Shown here one piece after another: positions 1 through 10,428 of a DNA stretch of 64,000 bases. The DNA comes from Metaphire vulgaris (lineage: Eukaryota; Annelida; Clitellata; Crassiclitellata; Megascolecidae), in contig CM030836.1 of the NCBI GenBank assembly GCA_018105865.1, positions 1,364,001-1,428,000 of the forward strand, read 5' to 3'. Position 1 is the first letter of the stretch. Each line of letters starts with the position of its first letter. The notes below the pieces were generated by a model. It searched no databases, was not told the DNA's origin, and saw only the letters and a program-made list of their open reading frames with translations. The translations under genes and the position numbers were made by a program.

Positions 1-240
1 TGGATGTAGTTAGTGCAGCAACTTGGTCGCAAGTGCTACGGCCTTTTCAGAAACCGGCTTGAAGTGGGCTCAGAATGTCATCCACAGGCGTTTTAATGTA
101 ATTGAGTATCAGTCTTTCGAAGGTCTTGTAGCAGACGCTCAATAAGAAAATTGGTCGATAGTTTATGCCATGGTTGTGCCGTTGCCAGGTTTTTCGATAG
201 CGATGACCTTCGCTTTTCTCCAGATTTTTGGAATAGAGTT
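1..240 (-). pseudogene. LINE reverse transcriptase fragment, cut by the window edge
   Basis: The reverse complement translates, with one frameshift near position 165, to the fingers and palm of a non-LTR retrotransposon RT: a SIPKIW-type start, then KPGNGT, a YRPISLLS-like block, a YKTFERLI block and QAGFxKGRSTCDQV. A stop sits where the conserved Arg of the QAGFRKGRS motif belongs. The order matches jockey/CR1-type RT domains. There is no start codon and no intact frame, so this is a dead fragment; the rest of the domain lies to the left of the window. Clade is not resolved. Confidence 0.75.
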
Positions 241-1103
241 ACTTGATATAATTTTATTGAAGAAATACGTTAATTTCTTTCAATAATCGCTATCTATTTA
301 AAGAATCAATTCGGCATATGATTTAATTAGTGCATGTCTTAGCATTTACATGACTCGCGCATTTAGAATCACTTCTATCTCCATGTAGATTGTAGAATAA
401 AAGGACACCGTCACTTCACTTGTCCTTCGCCTTACCTACGTATGTTTGAAGAGTGCCACATAAACCAATGCTTAGTCAATCAAAACCAACTACAGTACAT
501 AGACATGCTATCTTTAAACTGGAATGGTTTGTGAATAGAAATACACGAGGCGCTATATCGACTGTACTATATCGCTTATGAAAACCTATTGGTTAAAAAC
601 GCGCAGAACAGGAGAGTAAGGGCTTGAATTTGATAATATGTATATAGGTCCTACATACACAATTAATTAGGCCACTTGTTTTAACGTAAAGAACAAAATA
701 CATACGATAATTTTGACAGTTTCTTAATGTTGCTGATTTTGCTATGATATTTCATTGTATTTATTGTCACTCTTACACAGTTTGAAGATTCATTTGCAAT
801 TTAAAACCTCGCGATAACCAGGGACATCTTCGTCATCAATGAGCAATTAAGCCATTTTATGAAATCCATTGATTTTCATCCAAGACTTTTCGAAAATATC
901 AAACAAAATTAAAAATTATTTTTATGTAAAATAATAGGACTAACATATTCAAGTAATTATACTCTTTTAGTGCACTAGGTTTATGAGCACTAATTTTCCA
1001 GATACATATAATGCACGTAACTGACGAAACCAAGGATATACGAATTGGCAACTATGGCATTCGAACATCTAAATCGTCTTATTGTTTTATCTTAGCAGGG
1101 TAG
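241..1103. other. Intergenic or intronic sequence with no recognised feature
   Basis: AT-rich unique-looking sequence. No long open frame, splice-bounded exon, tandem array or terminal inverted repeat stands out on either strand. Confidence 0.5.
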
Positions 1104-1593
1104 TGATTACACAGCTACGGTTATCAGTTGACAGGAACTCGAAGTGTTGATTCCATCAATTCCATCCTTGGACCTTCATCAGATCTCCATCGGTTGCTCT
1201 GTGACAGCACATAAACCTTTTATGATATTGATATGTTTCAAATATACGGCAAAATTCCGCAATTATCATGTGTAGTTGCATAAATCTGATATTAAAATCT
1301 TCATGTCTTAGAACTTAGATCATAATATTGAAATAGTTGAGGAAAAACGGTGTCCACACAAAATTGCTAAATCGACAAATGAGCAAAATAAAACTTGAAC
1401 AAAAAACTGAATTAATTTTCATTTAATTTTCATATTTCCATAGCTCTGACCTGTGCATTGTCGCAATGCAAAGAGAGAAATAGAAATTTAGAATTGCTAT
1501 GCATGGCTAAACCACAATATAGCAAATCCCGAGAACTCAAAGACGGTTGTATTCTTTTAAAATAAAAATTCAGAAAATATGACAATCTGTTTG

Positions 1594-1652
<59 letters not shown>
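1594..1652. repeat. (ATC)n microsatellite, LINE tail
   Basis: About 19 pure ATC/TCA units. On the minus strand it reads (GAT)n directly after the end of a LINE open frame, so it is best seen as the expanded 3' tail of the LINE fragment at 1655-2290. It produces spurious poly-Met and poly-Ile frames. Confidence 0.85.
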
Positions 1653-1653
<1 letters not shown>

Positions 1654-1654
1654 G

Positions 1655-2290
1655 CCAATAACCTTGATCTCAAACTCTGTTGGTGTCTGACGCCAGCTTC
1701 ACAGTCTATTCCCATTCCTTTGTATTTAGAGCTCCTTGACCGAGTTCTTGGAAACTGCTTCCACGCCATTCCACAACGTCGTCACACCTTACCCTGTGTT
1801 CCACCTCTTTCTTGCTGTAACCATCCATTATTTATTTCTAAAATCAGGGCTTTGATCTTTCTGTCGCCTTTCATTCGACAAATCTGTCCAAAGAGCCGCA
1901 GCTTAATTTGTATCAAGTTCTGCATTAATGTCACTGTTGATTATGTTCTTTTGTATAGTTCTTCATTCCTAATTATTTCAACCCATTTAATTCTCAATAT
2001 TTTCCTATGGCAGTTACTTTCACAAGCAAGTATTCTCCTTTTCAAGTGTTTTCTGTTCGTCATTGTCTGATAATCAAAAAGGTAACTGCTAAAAATGCAT
2101 GTTTCAAGTAGTTTCTTTTTCGTTCCAAGAATTGTTGCTTTTCTCTTCCAAATCTTGTCCATAGCGGCCAACTTCTCTAAAGCTCATGCTGCTTTTATTT
2201 TGATATCTCTCTTGCACTCTAATGCGCTTGCTTTATTGCGCCAAAAGTCAGGACTTTCACCTACTGTACTCATCGTTTTCGGGAAGTTCT
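1655..2290 (-). pseudogene. LINE RT C-terminal fragment
   Basis: Minus-strand frames at 1941-2171 and 1557-1769 read as the C-terminal part of a non-LTR RT. One block resembles the LLYGxExWTL segment, followed by a RILACESNC segment and ILRIKWVEIIRNEELYKR, then GIDCEAGVRHQQSL running into the (GAT)n tail. Frameshifts separate the blocks. The same fragment lies at 28391-29610, and relatives at 8991-9345 and 36690-37330. It is absent from the homologous part of unit C, which suggests insertion after C split from A/B. Confidence 0.7.
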
Positions 2291-3026
2291 GTGCATAATT
2301 CTCGGTAGAATTTTCGACTAATGACACTGACTCTAGAATTCTACAACGATGATTTCCAGACTACGTCGATTGGCTGCCGCTCCTGTCTTCGCCTGGAGTC
2401 CATCTTTGGTCGGATCTGTCAAATTATCTTGCAGAAGACCGCCTCTTGACATGCGGAGCTTTCCTTTAAATACCTCTGTGGCCTTTCAACACTCTCTTCT
2501 TCCGCGGTGAAGTCTCTGAACAGGGAAAAGCTAGTATATGAAATCAGGCAAAAATATTCTGACAAGAAAAAAGGTCTTCACCATTTTTAACACTTGATCT
2601 GTGTAACGCCACTGCCTAATTTGACATGTTTAACCCTCATTAGAACCCCAACGTGTACATAATGCCTGTCATGCCTGTTAAACATTGTAAAGCATGCGAA
2701 TTTTAGAGAATGGTTTCATGACATTGTTCGTATACATTCAGCGCCTAGAACAGTGTTCAGTTTATTTTGAATAATTAACGCATCTGCAAAATAGTGGTGT
2801 TTTCTTCATGATGACAACGATGACTACGATGACATTTACAATAAATTATTTTCGTATGAGTGGATATATTATGTTGATTATCAAAGCAGTCACGGTTTTT
2901 TAGTCACACCAGTCTCCAGTCGGCCATTTTTGGTCTGTAATTAAACAAATTTTTTACCAGCATTGCACTTGCTGAAGAACTCCGAAGAACTTCTCCGACA
3001 GGGCTTGATGTACTGTATGTTCGGGA

Positions 3027-3059
3027 GGGTTAGGGTTAGGGTTACCCTAACCCTAACCC
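3027..3059. repeat. Inverted telomere-type repeat: three GGGTTA units facing CCCTAA units
   Basis: Three GGGTTA units are followed directly by two CCCTAA units plus CCC, giving two 15-bp arms around a 3-bp centre. TTAGGG is the common metazoan telomere repeat. The motif lies inside the piggyBac-like element, 41 bp left of the nested hAT. Confidence 0.9.
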
Positions 3060-3099
3060 AACTGTCAGTAGTTATGACAGAAGTGACTATTTATTAGAT

Positions 3100-5026
3100 C
3101 AGGGATGGGCAAAGTGCGGCCCGCGGGCCGAATGCGGCCCTCGAAGCCATGTTGTGCGGCCCCCGACATCGAAAAATATTGCATTAATGTGCGGCCCTCT
3201 AAAACATATGAAACATTTGTCAACGCCTCACTGGAAAATTCAGCATTCAAATTGGATTTTCACTTTGGCATTCGATCGTTAACTAGAAATAATGCTCAAC
3301 TATCGCCCCATTTCAAACCTGTCTGTCCTCTCCAAACTCACAGAGAAAATCGTTCTTTCCAGACTAACTGAGCATTTGTCAAAAAACACCTTATACAACA
3401 CTCACCAATCCGCTTATACAAAACATCATTCAACAGAAACCGTCCTCACATACATTTATGACAAACTCCTCACTGCCATTGGATCTCAACGAGTTACTGG
3501 TCTCTGTCTCCTTGATCTTTCTGCTGCCTTTGATACTATAGATCACAAAATCCTACTGAAACGCCTTTCCCTCTGGTTTGGAATATCTTCTGTAGCTCAC
3601 CGCTGGTTCCAATCCTATCTCCAATCTAGATCCTTTCAAGTTTCATGCCAGAATCAAACTTCATCACCCTCCGATCTATACTATGGAGTACCACAAGGAT
3701 CTGTCCTTGGACCGGTTTTGTTCAGTCTCTACACTACCCCACTGTCATCCTTAATCAACTCTCTCAAATTGAATCATCAACTTTATGCAGACGACACTCA
3801 ATTATTTCTTTCGTTTACTCCATCTTCCTTTTAAGGCATCAATCTCTGAACTAGAATCAGCATTTTTGTCAATCTCATCGTGGATGTCAGCTAATCTCCT
3901 TGCCCTCAATCCCTCCAAAACAGAATTTCTCTTATTTGGACTGCCACAACAACTGAAAAAATTGAAAATCCCACACTGATTTTAGCCCCAGATACAATAA
4001 TAACCCCTGTTCCAACTGCAAAAATCTTGGATTTACTTTTGACTCCTCCTAAATTTTGAAGCTCACATATCTCAACTATCAAAAACCTGTTATGCTCACA
4101 TTCGTGATCTACGTCGCCTTCGCCTCTACCTTGATATTAAAACTGCTTCCCACTATTGCCACTTCAATAGTTCACTCTAAGTTAGACTACTGCAACTCAC
4201 TGTTTCACAATCTTCCAAAGGCTTCCATATGTAAACTCAATCGATTCAAAATGCCTTAGCTCGTGCAGTAACTAAATCGCCTAAATTTTTGCCACATTAC
4301 ACCATTACTCAAATCTCTCCACTGGCTCAAGATAACAGAACGCATTGAATATAAAATAATATCGATGACTTATAACTCACTCCATACATCAAAACCAGTC
4401 TACCTAAGAAATCTGATAATTCCACAACAACCTGGATCTACTAGATCCTCTTCTCATGTAACTCTCCTTCGACCTCTGAATCAATCATCTCTCAAAATTT
4501 GCAATCGTGCTTTTTCATATGCGGCACCTGAGCTTTGGAACTCAATTCCAATATCCCTTCGTTGTCTACATCAAAGCCAAATAACAAACTCTGAGTCACA
4601 ATTTTCTCCCCTTCTTGCAACATCTCCTCATGTTTTTCTTTCCAAACTAAAATCATTTCTCTTTATAAAATCATTTCCTCCATAGCTATAGCGTCCTGCC
4701 CACTCGCCCTTTTGATTAAATGACCCGGCATGAATGACCCACCTTTGGCTATAGCTACTTCATTTGAGATTGAGCGCATAGGAATAAGGAGCTTCTTCGG
4801 TGCATCTTTTGGAAGCGCTTTAGAAATTAACGAGATTTTACTTACTTACTTACTTACTCTTAATATTGACTTTTTTTCGAATTGACAGTCTTGGCTCATT
4901 ATTAATTCGCTTATACTGAACAGACTACTTTAAATTTAATTCTAAATGTCGAAAAAAATGTGCGGCCCTCGGCTTTCGTCACATACACTTTTGCGGCCCT
5001 CGGATAAAAATTTGTGCCCATCACTG
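3100..5026. mobile_element. hAT-type element nested in piggyBac, TSD TATTAGAT
   Basis: The left end begins CAGGGATGGGCA and the right end reads TGCCCATCACTG, the CAGNG...CNCTG pattern of hAT elements. Identical 8-bp duplications TATTAGAT lie at 3092-3099 and 5027-5034. Several copies of a gcggccc-type subterminal motif occur at both ends. The interior is split by a 5'-truncated LINE (3289-4860). No transposase is visible, so this is a non-autonomous copy. Confidence 0.85.
3289..4860 (+). pseudogene. CR1/L2-type LINE, 5'-truncated, with TTAC tail
   Basis: Plus-strand frames at 3292-3834, 3785-3979, 4056-4259 and 4365-4685 form one RT broken by at least three frameshifts. Readable motifs in order: NYRPISNLSVLSKLTEKI, DLSAAFDTIDH, YGVPQGSVLGPVLF, the catalytic YADDTQLF, NPSKTEFLLFGLPQQLKKL, and a C-terminal FSYAAPELWNSIP block. 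The element starts inside the RT, so endonuclease and ORF1 are missing, and it ends in an ACTT repeat tail at about 4846-4860. The same family is at 14625-15995 on the minus strand. Confidence 0.9.
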
Positions 5027-5229
5027 TATTAGATCCTTAGCTATCTTGAACAGCTGACATAGTGTTTTTGCTGAAAACTAAATAAATAGATTTGGGGTGC
5101 GTTTGCACTACAAGGTTCTGGAACGTTACACTTTTAGAAGGTTCTAATGAGGGTTAAATATGGGCGTGCCACAAACTTGGCACTAGGTGATCTGAGAATT
5201 GCTGAATTAGAGCAATGCCAAATACTTAC

Positions 5230-5466
5230 AGTTTCCGTCTGTTCTAGCGTAGACTTCTACTTCACACAAGGTGAGCCATCCAGGTCCATTGATTGGCTGT
5301 TGAATGATAACATATTTACCGGCACTTGTGCTTGGGTTACAGTTAAGGGTGACTGTTGCGCCAAGCGCCACTGTTGATGGATACTGGCCACACAGGGGAT
5401 AGGCTCCTCTCACTGGATCCGCCATTGAATTTGTCACTCCGACGATGAAGTAATCCAAGCGATTAG
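5230..5466 (-). CDS. F-type lectin domain, C-terminal half (exon A3)
   Basis: A 237-bp exon with acceptor TTTAACAG before 5466 and donor GTAAGT after 5230; both borders are phase 1. It encodes the second half of an F-type (eel fucolectin/tachylectin-4/pentraxin-1) carbohydrate-binding domain: NRLDYFIVGVTNS, GAYPLCGQYP, ATVTLNC, KYVIIQQP and LCEVEVYART. It completes the sugar-binding motif begun in exon A2, since the joined codons read RKDCCANR. The family binds L-fucose outside the cell. The intact donor implies another exon further left, which I could not identify. Exons B3 and C3 are paralogous modules. Confidence 0.88.
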
Positions 5467-5533
5467 CTGTTAAAGACCAGACGATATAAATAAGGATAGT
5501 TTGAGTGCTATCTTAAATGTTTTTAGTTTTTAA

Positions 5534-5849
5534 CAGAGGCATCATTTGGGGGAGGCTGGGGAGGCCGTGCCCCCCCCCAGAAAATGAAAATATTAATTTA
5601 TAATGTATTAATGTGCAAAAAATTGCAAAAATTGACAATAAATTGCAAAAATTGCAAATTTTCCAACAATGGCCCTAAAATTTGCGCAAATTACTCAAAA
5701 TTTGCCAAACATTTTGCCAAAAATTATTCAAAAAAATTGCAAAAAATACCTAAAATTTTCCAAAATTTGCCCAAAATTTTTCAAATTTTTTCAAAATTTT
5801 CCCATAAAGTTTTCTCGCCCCCCCCAAAAAGTGTGAAATGACGCCACTG
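5534..5849. mobile_element. hAT-type MITE inside the A2-A3 intron
   Basis: The left end is CAGAGGCATCATTT and the right end, reverse-complemented, CAGTGGCGTCATTT. The TSD is GTTTTTAA / ATTTTTAA (7 of 8) at 5526-5533 and 5850-5857. Unit B lacks it, giving a clean empty site near 34350. The interior is a degenerate array of caaaatttgc-like words, shared with elements near 20100 and at 55797-56061. Confidence 0.85.
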
Positions 5850-6475
5850 ATTTTTAATATTTCAACATTTATAGATCAAAGATTCTGCCGTGTTGTCTTT
5901 TAAAGTTAAAAAATTGCAGAGCTCGCAAGAACAATTCAAATACCTAAAAGTAAATGTGGCTAGAATTTATACAACTGATCGCTGCTGAAAGCACCAAATC
6001 GAACAGATTTGAAGAAGGACTAGAAATTTCATCCAATAAACTGCTTTTCTATAAAAGGGCCGTTAGGGTGGAATACTGGATTAGTCACTGGAAATTTCTC
6101 TTATTGATATCCGCGTAGAAAAAGAATTGACGTTCTTTGGCTATCGCCATTTTGATACTAAGTTTAAATTGTCAGAATTAACTGCTCCAATAGGCAGTGT
6201 AGCAATTCATCTGGTGCAAGATGCTAAAGATGGGAAATATTCTTAAATATTGTATTGCGTCTCGTCAAAACAAACTCCCAAATTATGCTTTTTCAAATCT
6301 GAATCCGTCTTGAAGACATTTAAAGTGCTTGAAATCCAGACTTCCCGGCAGTCTGTAATTTAGACGAACTCCAGCTTATGTTTATTTTGGACATGCCTCA
6401 GTTGATAAGCAAATTGAAAAATTAATTCGAGAAGAAGAGGCAGAATTTTGTTTTTATTTCATCACGATCACTTAC

Positions 6476-6730
6476 CACAGCAGTCCTTTCTGGTCGTCAC
6501 AACAACCTTTTGCACACGATACGGTCGGTCAAGTTGAACTCTCCACCAGTTTGGACCGCCTGGACCGTCGTTGGTATGGGAACACGAGTGTGGTGGCTTA
6601 AAAAAATCATTGTTATAGTTACCATCAACCGCTCCCCTGGCGTGTACAAAACCGCTGTTAGTGCCGTAATAGGTGCTACTTTGTGTGGCTGGTCTTCCAA
6701 GCGCCAAATTCTCATCCGGTGAGTCGATGT
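6476..6730 (-). CDS. F-type lectin domain, N-terminal half (exon A2)
   Basis: A 255-bp exon with acceptor TTATCGTAG before 6730 and donor GTAAGT after 6476, phase 1 at both ends. It encodes ENLALGRPATQSSTY, an AVDGNY segment, SCSHTNDGPGGPNWWRVQL and VVVTTRKDCC. These are the usual N-terminal features of F-type lectins: the LALGRPATQSS strand, the conserved His, the WWRV strand and the adjacent Cys pair of RKDCC. The intron to A3 falls right after the Cys pair. No signal peptide precedes it in this frame; upstream sequence is intron homologous to unit B. Confidence 0.88.
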
Positions 6731-7212
6731 CTACGATAACAAAGCAAAATAAAATGTGGATGAACTAAGCAATTAAACATTATGCTGATTTCTGCGGTGC
6801 ATTATTTTTATGCACCGGTCATATAAAGTAGACAAAGTGATCAAGAATTCAATTAGTCCGGCTTATAGTCATTATATTGCAATTCAAGAATGTTACGTTT
6901 AATTTAGAACTCAGTAAAAGTTCTGCAAAATTCAGCAATATTGAAGCTTTGGTTGAACTTTTCGTAACTTCTGTTCTTTACTTCTTACGCCTATCTTCTA
7001 TCATCTGTTCAGCAACCAATTTTTAGCCGAACAAAGAACCCAACTCCCAAATCTGCATGCTTGATATTTGGCTACCAGTTTTAAATGAGATATTTTGTCA
7101 AAATGTTTCCAAAATCCATGAACTGTATAGTAGTGTGTATACCATCAGGGTTAACTGCTTTCTTCTCATCTAACTTGCCACAAATTTCCTCTTAATTTTG
7201 TTGTTATTGACC

Positions 7213-7435
7213 CAGGCTCTTACGAAGTGGGGGTGCAGGGAGTGCAGCTGCGCCTCCTGGTAAAATGTAGAGGGTGCAGTGCACCCCTGGAAAGAAGATG
7301 GTCTGCACCCTGTCTGCACCCTGTAGCCTTATAAGTGTGCAGATGACCTTTTTTGCATGTCAAAGATTTCATAGAGAAAACTTTGACCTGGAAAAAATCT
7401 GCACCCCCTGACGAAAATTCGTTCCGACGCCACTT
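7213..7435. mobile_element. hAT-type MITE at the end of unit A
   Basis: The TSD reads TATTGACC (7205-7212) and TTTTGACC (7436-7443), 7 of 8 matching. The ends are CAGGCTCTTACGAAG and, reverse-complemented, AAGTGGCGTCGGAACG. The interior is rich in tgcaccc/gggtgca words. The unit B copy starts at 35502, is interrupted by the piggyBac element at 35622-36606, and loses its right end. Confidence 0.65.
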
Positions 7436-7734
7436 TTTTGACCTTCATCCTCCTATAAAGAAGCACACGTTGGATGTCCTTTAAAATCGTGCTTTTTATC
7501 CGATGATCCTATAGCTTTTATCTTTTTTTCAGACTTTGCACAACATAAAGTTCAAACGCCTTGATCCTAGCTTTCAGGCACAGTACCGTTTCTCGTTTTG
7601 AATTATCAACTATCACTGTGCTAAGTGATACCATGTACAGTGGGCTTGAGTGCTAAGGCATAGTATCCACTATGGTGACGTCAAAACTCGATTCGGATGG
7701 AGTTCGCTGCCTTGACGAAAATCAGCGGAGAATT

Positions 7735-7783
<49 letters not shown>

Positions 7784-8775
7784 TATCCTGTGTCTCTTCA
7801 TATGCTCTAATTATCTAATAGCTTTACACTTGCTATTTTTAAAAATTTACACACAACACATGTCAAACACACTGGTATTCAGTTTTTTTCTAGTTCGCTG
7901 CGGTTTTTCTTTAAGAATAGAAAAGTGATTACGCATCTTTCAAGTTTCTAGGGACTACCCTTACCTAAGTGAATCCGCGTACACTGTCGTACAGTATATC
8001 TGAGTATGTTCAGTCATGATATACGCTATCTAACGAACCGTTCTTACAATCACATTTCAGCGCAATTGTGCGAAAAACTAGTGAACAATTAAACAATACC
8101 AAAGCAGCACAACATGATAACATTCGACCGTGCTCTTCATTTTCTCACATGGATTTTAGGACAAATGAAACGGTTCAGTTGAGATCATCTCCATTAGCTG
8201 CCAACCGCAGGTTGGATAGAGTCCAGAGTGTGCTCGTTGATTGACATGAAATTGCTTGCTTGAAAATGCACCGCATTTTTATTACGAGCTTTTATACAGC
8301 TGTCACTAGTTACGATGTTGAACCGAGCATTTGCATGCCGTACTCTGTCTTTCAGTTCATGACTACACTGAGAGCTGATGTGCTCTGCGGCTTTTAGTCT
8401 TCGATCTTTAATACAGCCTCTGAGCCATTTGACGGCGATCAGTCTCAATACAACGCACTCATTTTTTGTGCCTTCGCATAAAGAGCTAAGAATGCAATTA
8501 ATTTTGTGTGTATGTCCTGGGCTACATGAGAGGATGCATAATAACATAAGAGTCAACTTGAACCTAGATTCCCCACGCAATCTTGGCAGACCCTGCATGC
8601 AAGCTATAGTCGGATATTATACTTAATTGACGAGCCCTAATGTAAAGAATATAATAGATGGGTTTAATTAGAAAGGAAGACCCCACAGAGGATGGTGTGA
8701 TTACAGTACGGAATGAAGCGGAAGCAGGGTGCAAGAACTGAGTCACCTAGTTCTAAATAGGCTGGAATAGAGTAT
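7436..8775. other. Unassigned sequence with a (GA)n array
   Basis: Contains a pure GA array at about 7738-7782. A minus-strand frame of 134 codons at 8194-8598 has no recognisable domain and no splice-bounded paralogue. I see no gene here. Confidence 0.5.
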
Positions 8776-8990
8776 AAGCATGGCGTCTGATGATGATGAA
8801 GATGATGATGATGATGATGAAGAAGATGATGATGATGCTTATGATGATGATGATGCTGCTGCTGATGATGATGATGATGCTGTAACAATGTGGTCTGAAA
8901 ATTGCAACCGTTGTCCAATAGATCAACAACAAGCATGGCGTCTGATGATGATGATGATGATGTTGTTGTTAATGTTGTTGTTGCTGTTGA
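8776..8990. repeat. GAT-rich microsatellite with an internal duplication
   Basis: Two imperfect GAT/GAA/GCT runs (about 8792-8882 and 8943-8990), each preceded by the same 'aagcatggcgtctgatgatg' start (8776 and 8930). They resemble the tail of the LINE fragment that follows on the minus strand. Confidence 0.75.
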
Positions 8991-9345
8991 TGATGATCTT
9001 CTTGGTATCTTACGTTCGGCAGATGTGTATTTTGCAGCAGCGTCATTTTTGGATTGATTTTTGTGTATAGTTCATCGTTTCTTATCATTTCATCCCACCT
9101 AATCCGCTGCAGTTTTCTGTCAGAATTTCTTTTAGAAATAAGTATTTAATTTTACGGGTCTTTAGTCGTGGTCGAGGTTTCACATACTTACAATGTGTAA
9201 AGAAAACTGCTCCAAACTGTGTCATTGGCAGCCAGATACCGAAAGCATTCACTGTTCCGATTTCGAACGGCTCTTCCACTCAAATTGCCTCCACTACCTT
9301 GGTCTTTTGAATTTTATTTCGATAGCTAATATTTTGCTTTCTATA
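8991..9345 (-). pseudogene. LINE RT C-terminal fragment
   Basis: The reverse complement reads DRKLQRIRWDEMIRNDELYT, the conserved I-R-W-x-x-x-I-R-N-x-E-L block near the C-terminus of several LINE RTs. Sequence matches 36690-37140 closely but lacks about 60 bp present there. No intact frame remains. Confidence 0.6.
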
Positions 9346-9704
9346 GCGTATATAGTTCGCTGGTGTATATACGCATGGCCTTTAACCTTCCTAGCGTTAA
9401 ACACGAGTTGAGGTCGTCTATTGTCTACGTCTCCAGTGGAGCAGGTGCAGCTGCAGGAGCAGGAGGTGACCACCCACTTAATTGTTTTGGTGACACGCCC
9501 AACCAAATGGAGCCGCGGTCTGTGTCACACGAGGTATTCTTAGTGGACACTCTGAGCCAATTATTGGCATTCCAATATCCAATGCAATTCGCCCAAAAGG
9601 AGCGAACCATTGTTCTCCGATGAATAGTGTGACATATGGGACGGTCCTTCGGAAGCAATGCAAGAATGCTTGGAGCGCTTTCTGCATGGAAAAGTGCCAG
9701 AGAA

Positions 9705-10168
9705 TGTAACCTCAAGGAGGTTAAGTAGTCGTAAGGTATGAAGAATTAATAATAATATAATGCGAGGCCTTATAATGATAAAGCGTAGATAGTAATTAGA
9801 CAAGCAGTGCACGGAGGCTAGAGAACAGGCGTTAGACGCATGGAGCCTTATGATAAGGAAGGGCGACGGTGATTGGCTAGTGAGTTTAGCACACCCCGCT
9901 TAGGCCAGTCCGAAACCCTATAAATACCGTGTTTCAACGTAGATCATGGCCGATAGCTGAGGGCAGCGTGTGGACGGATGGTAAGGGCCGTTGTCGGGAA
10001 CGGTACACGAGGAATGGTACGCGGGTACACGGTACACGAGATATAGAGTTGTACCACGTACATGAGGAGAAGACAAGAGGTACACGGGTACACGTGAAGA
10101 GTGAGGGTGCATGGTACACGAGAGAACTGTACACAGAGAGAGTTGGAGATAGAGAGAAGGAATCAGCC

Positions 10169-10215
<47 letters not shown>

Positions 10216-10343
10216 TAAAACCTTAGCCAAAAAGCTAAGTCGACCACCCACCCGCCTTAATAGAAACAAAGGAAGAGATAGACCCCTGTTAGGAACCGTC
10301 GCGAGTCATCCTGGTAGTTTAGCAAGAAGGGCGGTTCGCAACA
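9705..10343 (+). repeat. 5' LTR of a Ty3/gypsy-type retrotransposon (inferred)
   Basis: Begins TGTAACCTCAAG and ends GGTTCGCAACA, TG...CA borders. It contains a TATA box (CTATAAATACC near 9919), a (GA)n run at about 10168-10210, and lies just before a primer-binding-like site and gag. A second sequence with nearly the same two ends (TGTTACCTTCAAG and AGTTCGCTACA) is at 53373-54329, supporting these borders. No matching 3' LTR is in the window. Confidence 0.6.
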
Positions 10344-10346
10344 GAC

Positions 10347-10364
10347 TGGTACGTCAGAAGTGGG
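10347..10364 (+). promoter_or_regulatory. Putative tRNA primer-binding site
   Basis: TGGTACGTCAGAAGTGGG begins three bases after the inferred LTR end. Ty3/gypsy elements carry a TGG-starting site here, complementary to a tRNA 3' end. The exact tRNA was not determined. Confidence 0.5.
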
Positions 10365-10428
10365 GTGCGGTTGGAAAGAGCAAAGTGCGTTGAGTAGAGT
10401 AAGATTAGACGATTGATGAGTATAGAGG

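Larger units (their letters stand above)
2634..5153. mobile_element. piggyBac-like element, TSD TTAA, host of a nested hAT and LINE
   Basis: Terminal inverted repeats CCCTCATTAGAACC (2634-2647) and GGTTCTAATGAGGG (5140-5153) are flanked by TTAA at 2630-2633 and 5154-5157. The empty site is visible in unit B at about 33961, where the two flanks are continuous. TTAA plus a CCC-starting terminus is diagnostic of the piggyBac superfamily. Only about 590 bp of the 2520 bp belongs to the element itself; the remainder is a nested hAT and LINE. No transposase is recognisable, so it is probably non-autonomous. Confidence 0.85.
1104..7435. repeat. Segmental duplication unit A (carries lectin exons A2 and A3)
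   Basis: From about 1104 this region aligns almost base for base with 27848-36686 (unit B) and more loosely with 38640-43000 (unit C). Shared parts are the left flank, a LINE fragment (A and B only), the lectin exon pair and the intron between them. Unit A differs from B mainly by discrete insertions: a piggyBac-like element at 2634-5153 and a MITE at 5534-5849. The duplicated segment therefore contains one F-type lectin domain with its flanking intron sequence. Confidence 0.85.

Noticed and set aside
1557..1769. Poly-Met and poly-Ile open frames over ATC arrays
   Set aside because: They are readings of a trinucleotide microsatellite; only the short LINE C-terminus beside it is meaningful.
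3027..3059. True telomere or chromosome end
   Set aside because: Only a few units in inverted order inside a transposon, with normal sequence on both sides.
8194..8598. 134-codon minus-strand frame
   Set aside because: No domain, no signal peptide, no paralogue and no splice context; length alone is not convincing in 64 kb.
8664..9070. Poly-His and poly-Asp frames
   Set aside because: Translations of a GAT microsatellite on both strands.
9918..10393. Overlapping frames of 94-154 codons around the (GA)n run
   Set aside because: They lie inside the inferred LTR and owe their length to the dinucleotide repeat.
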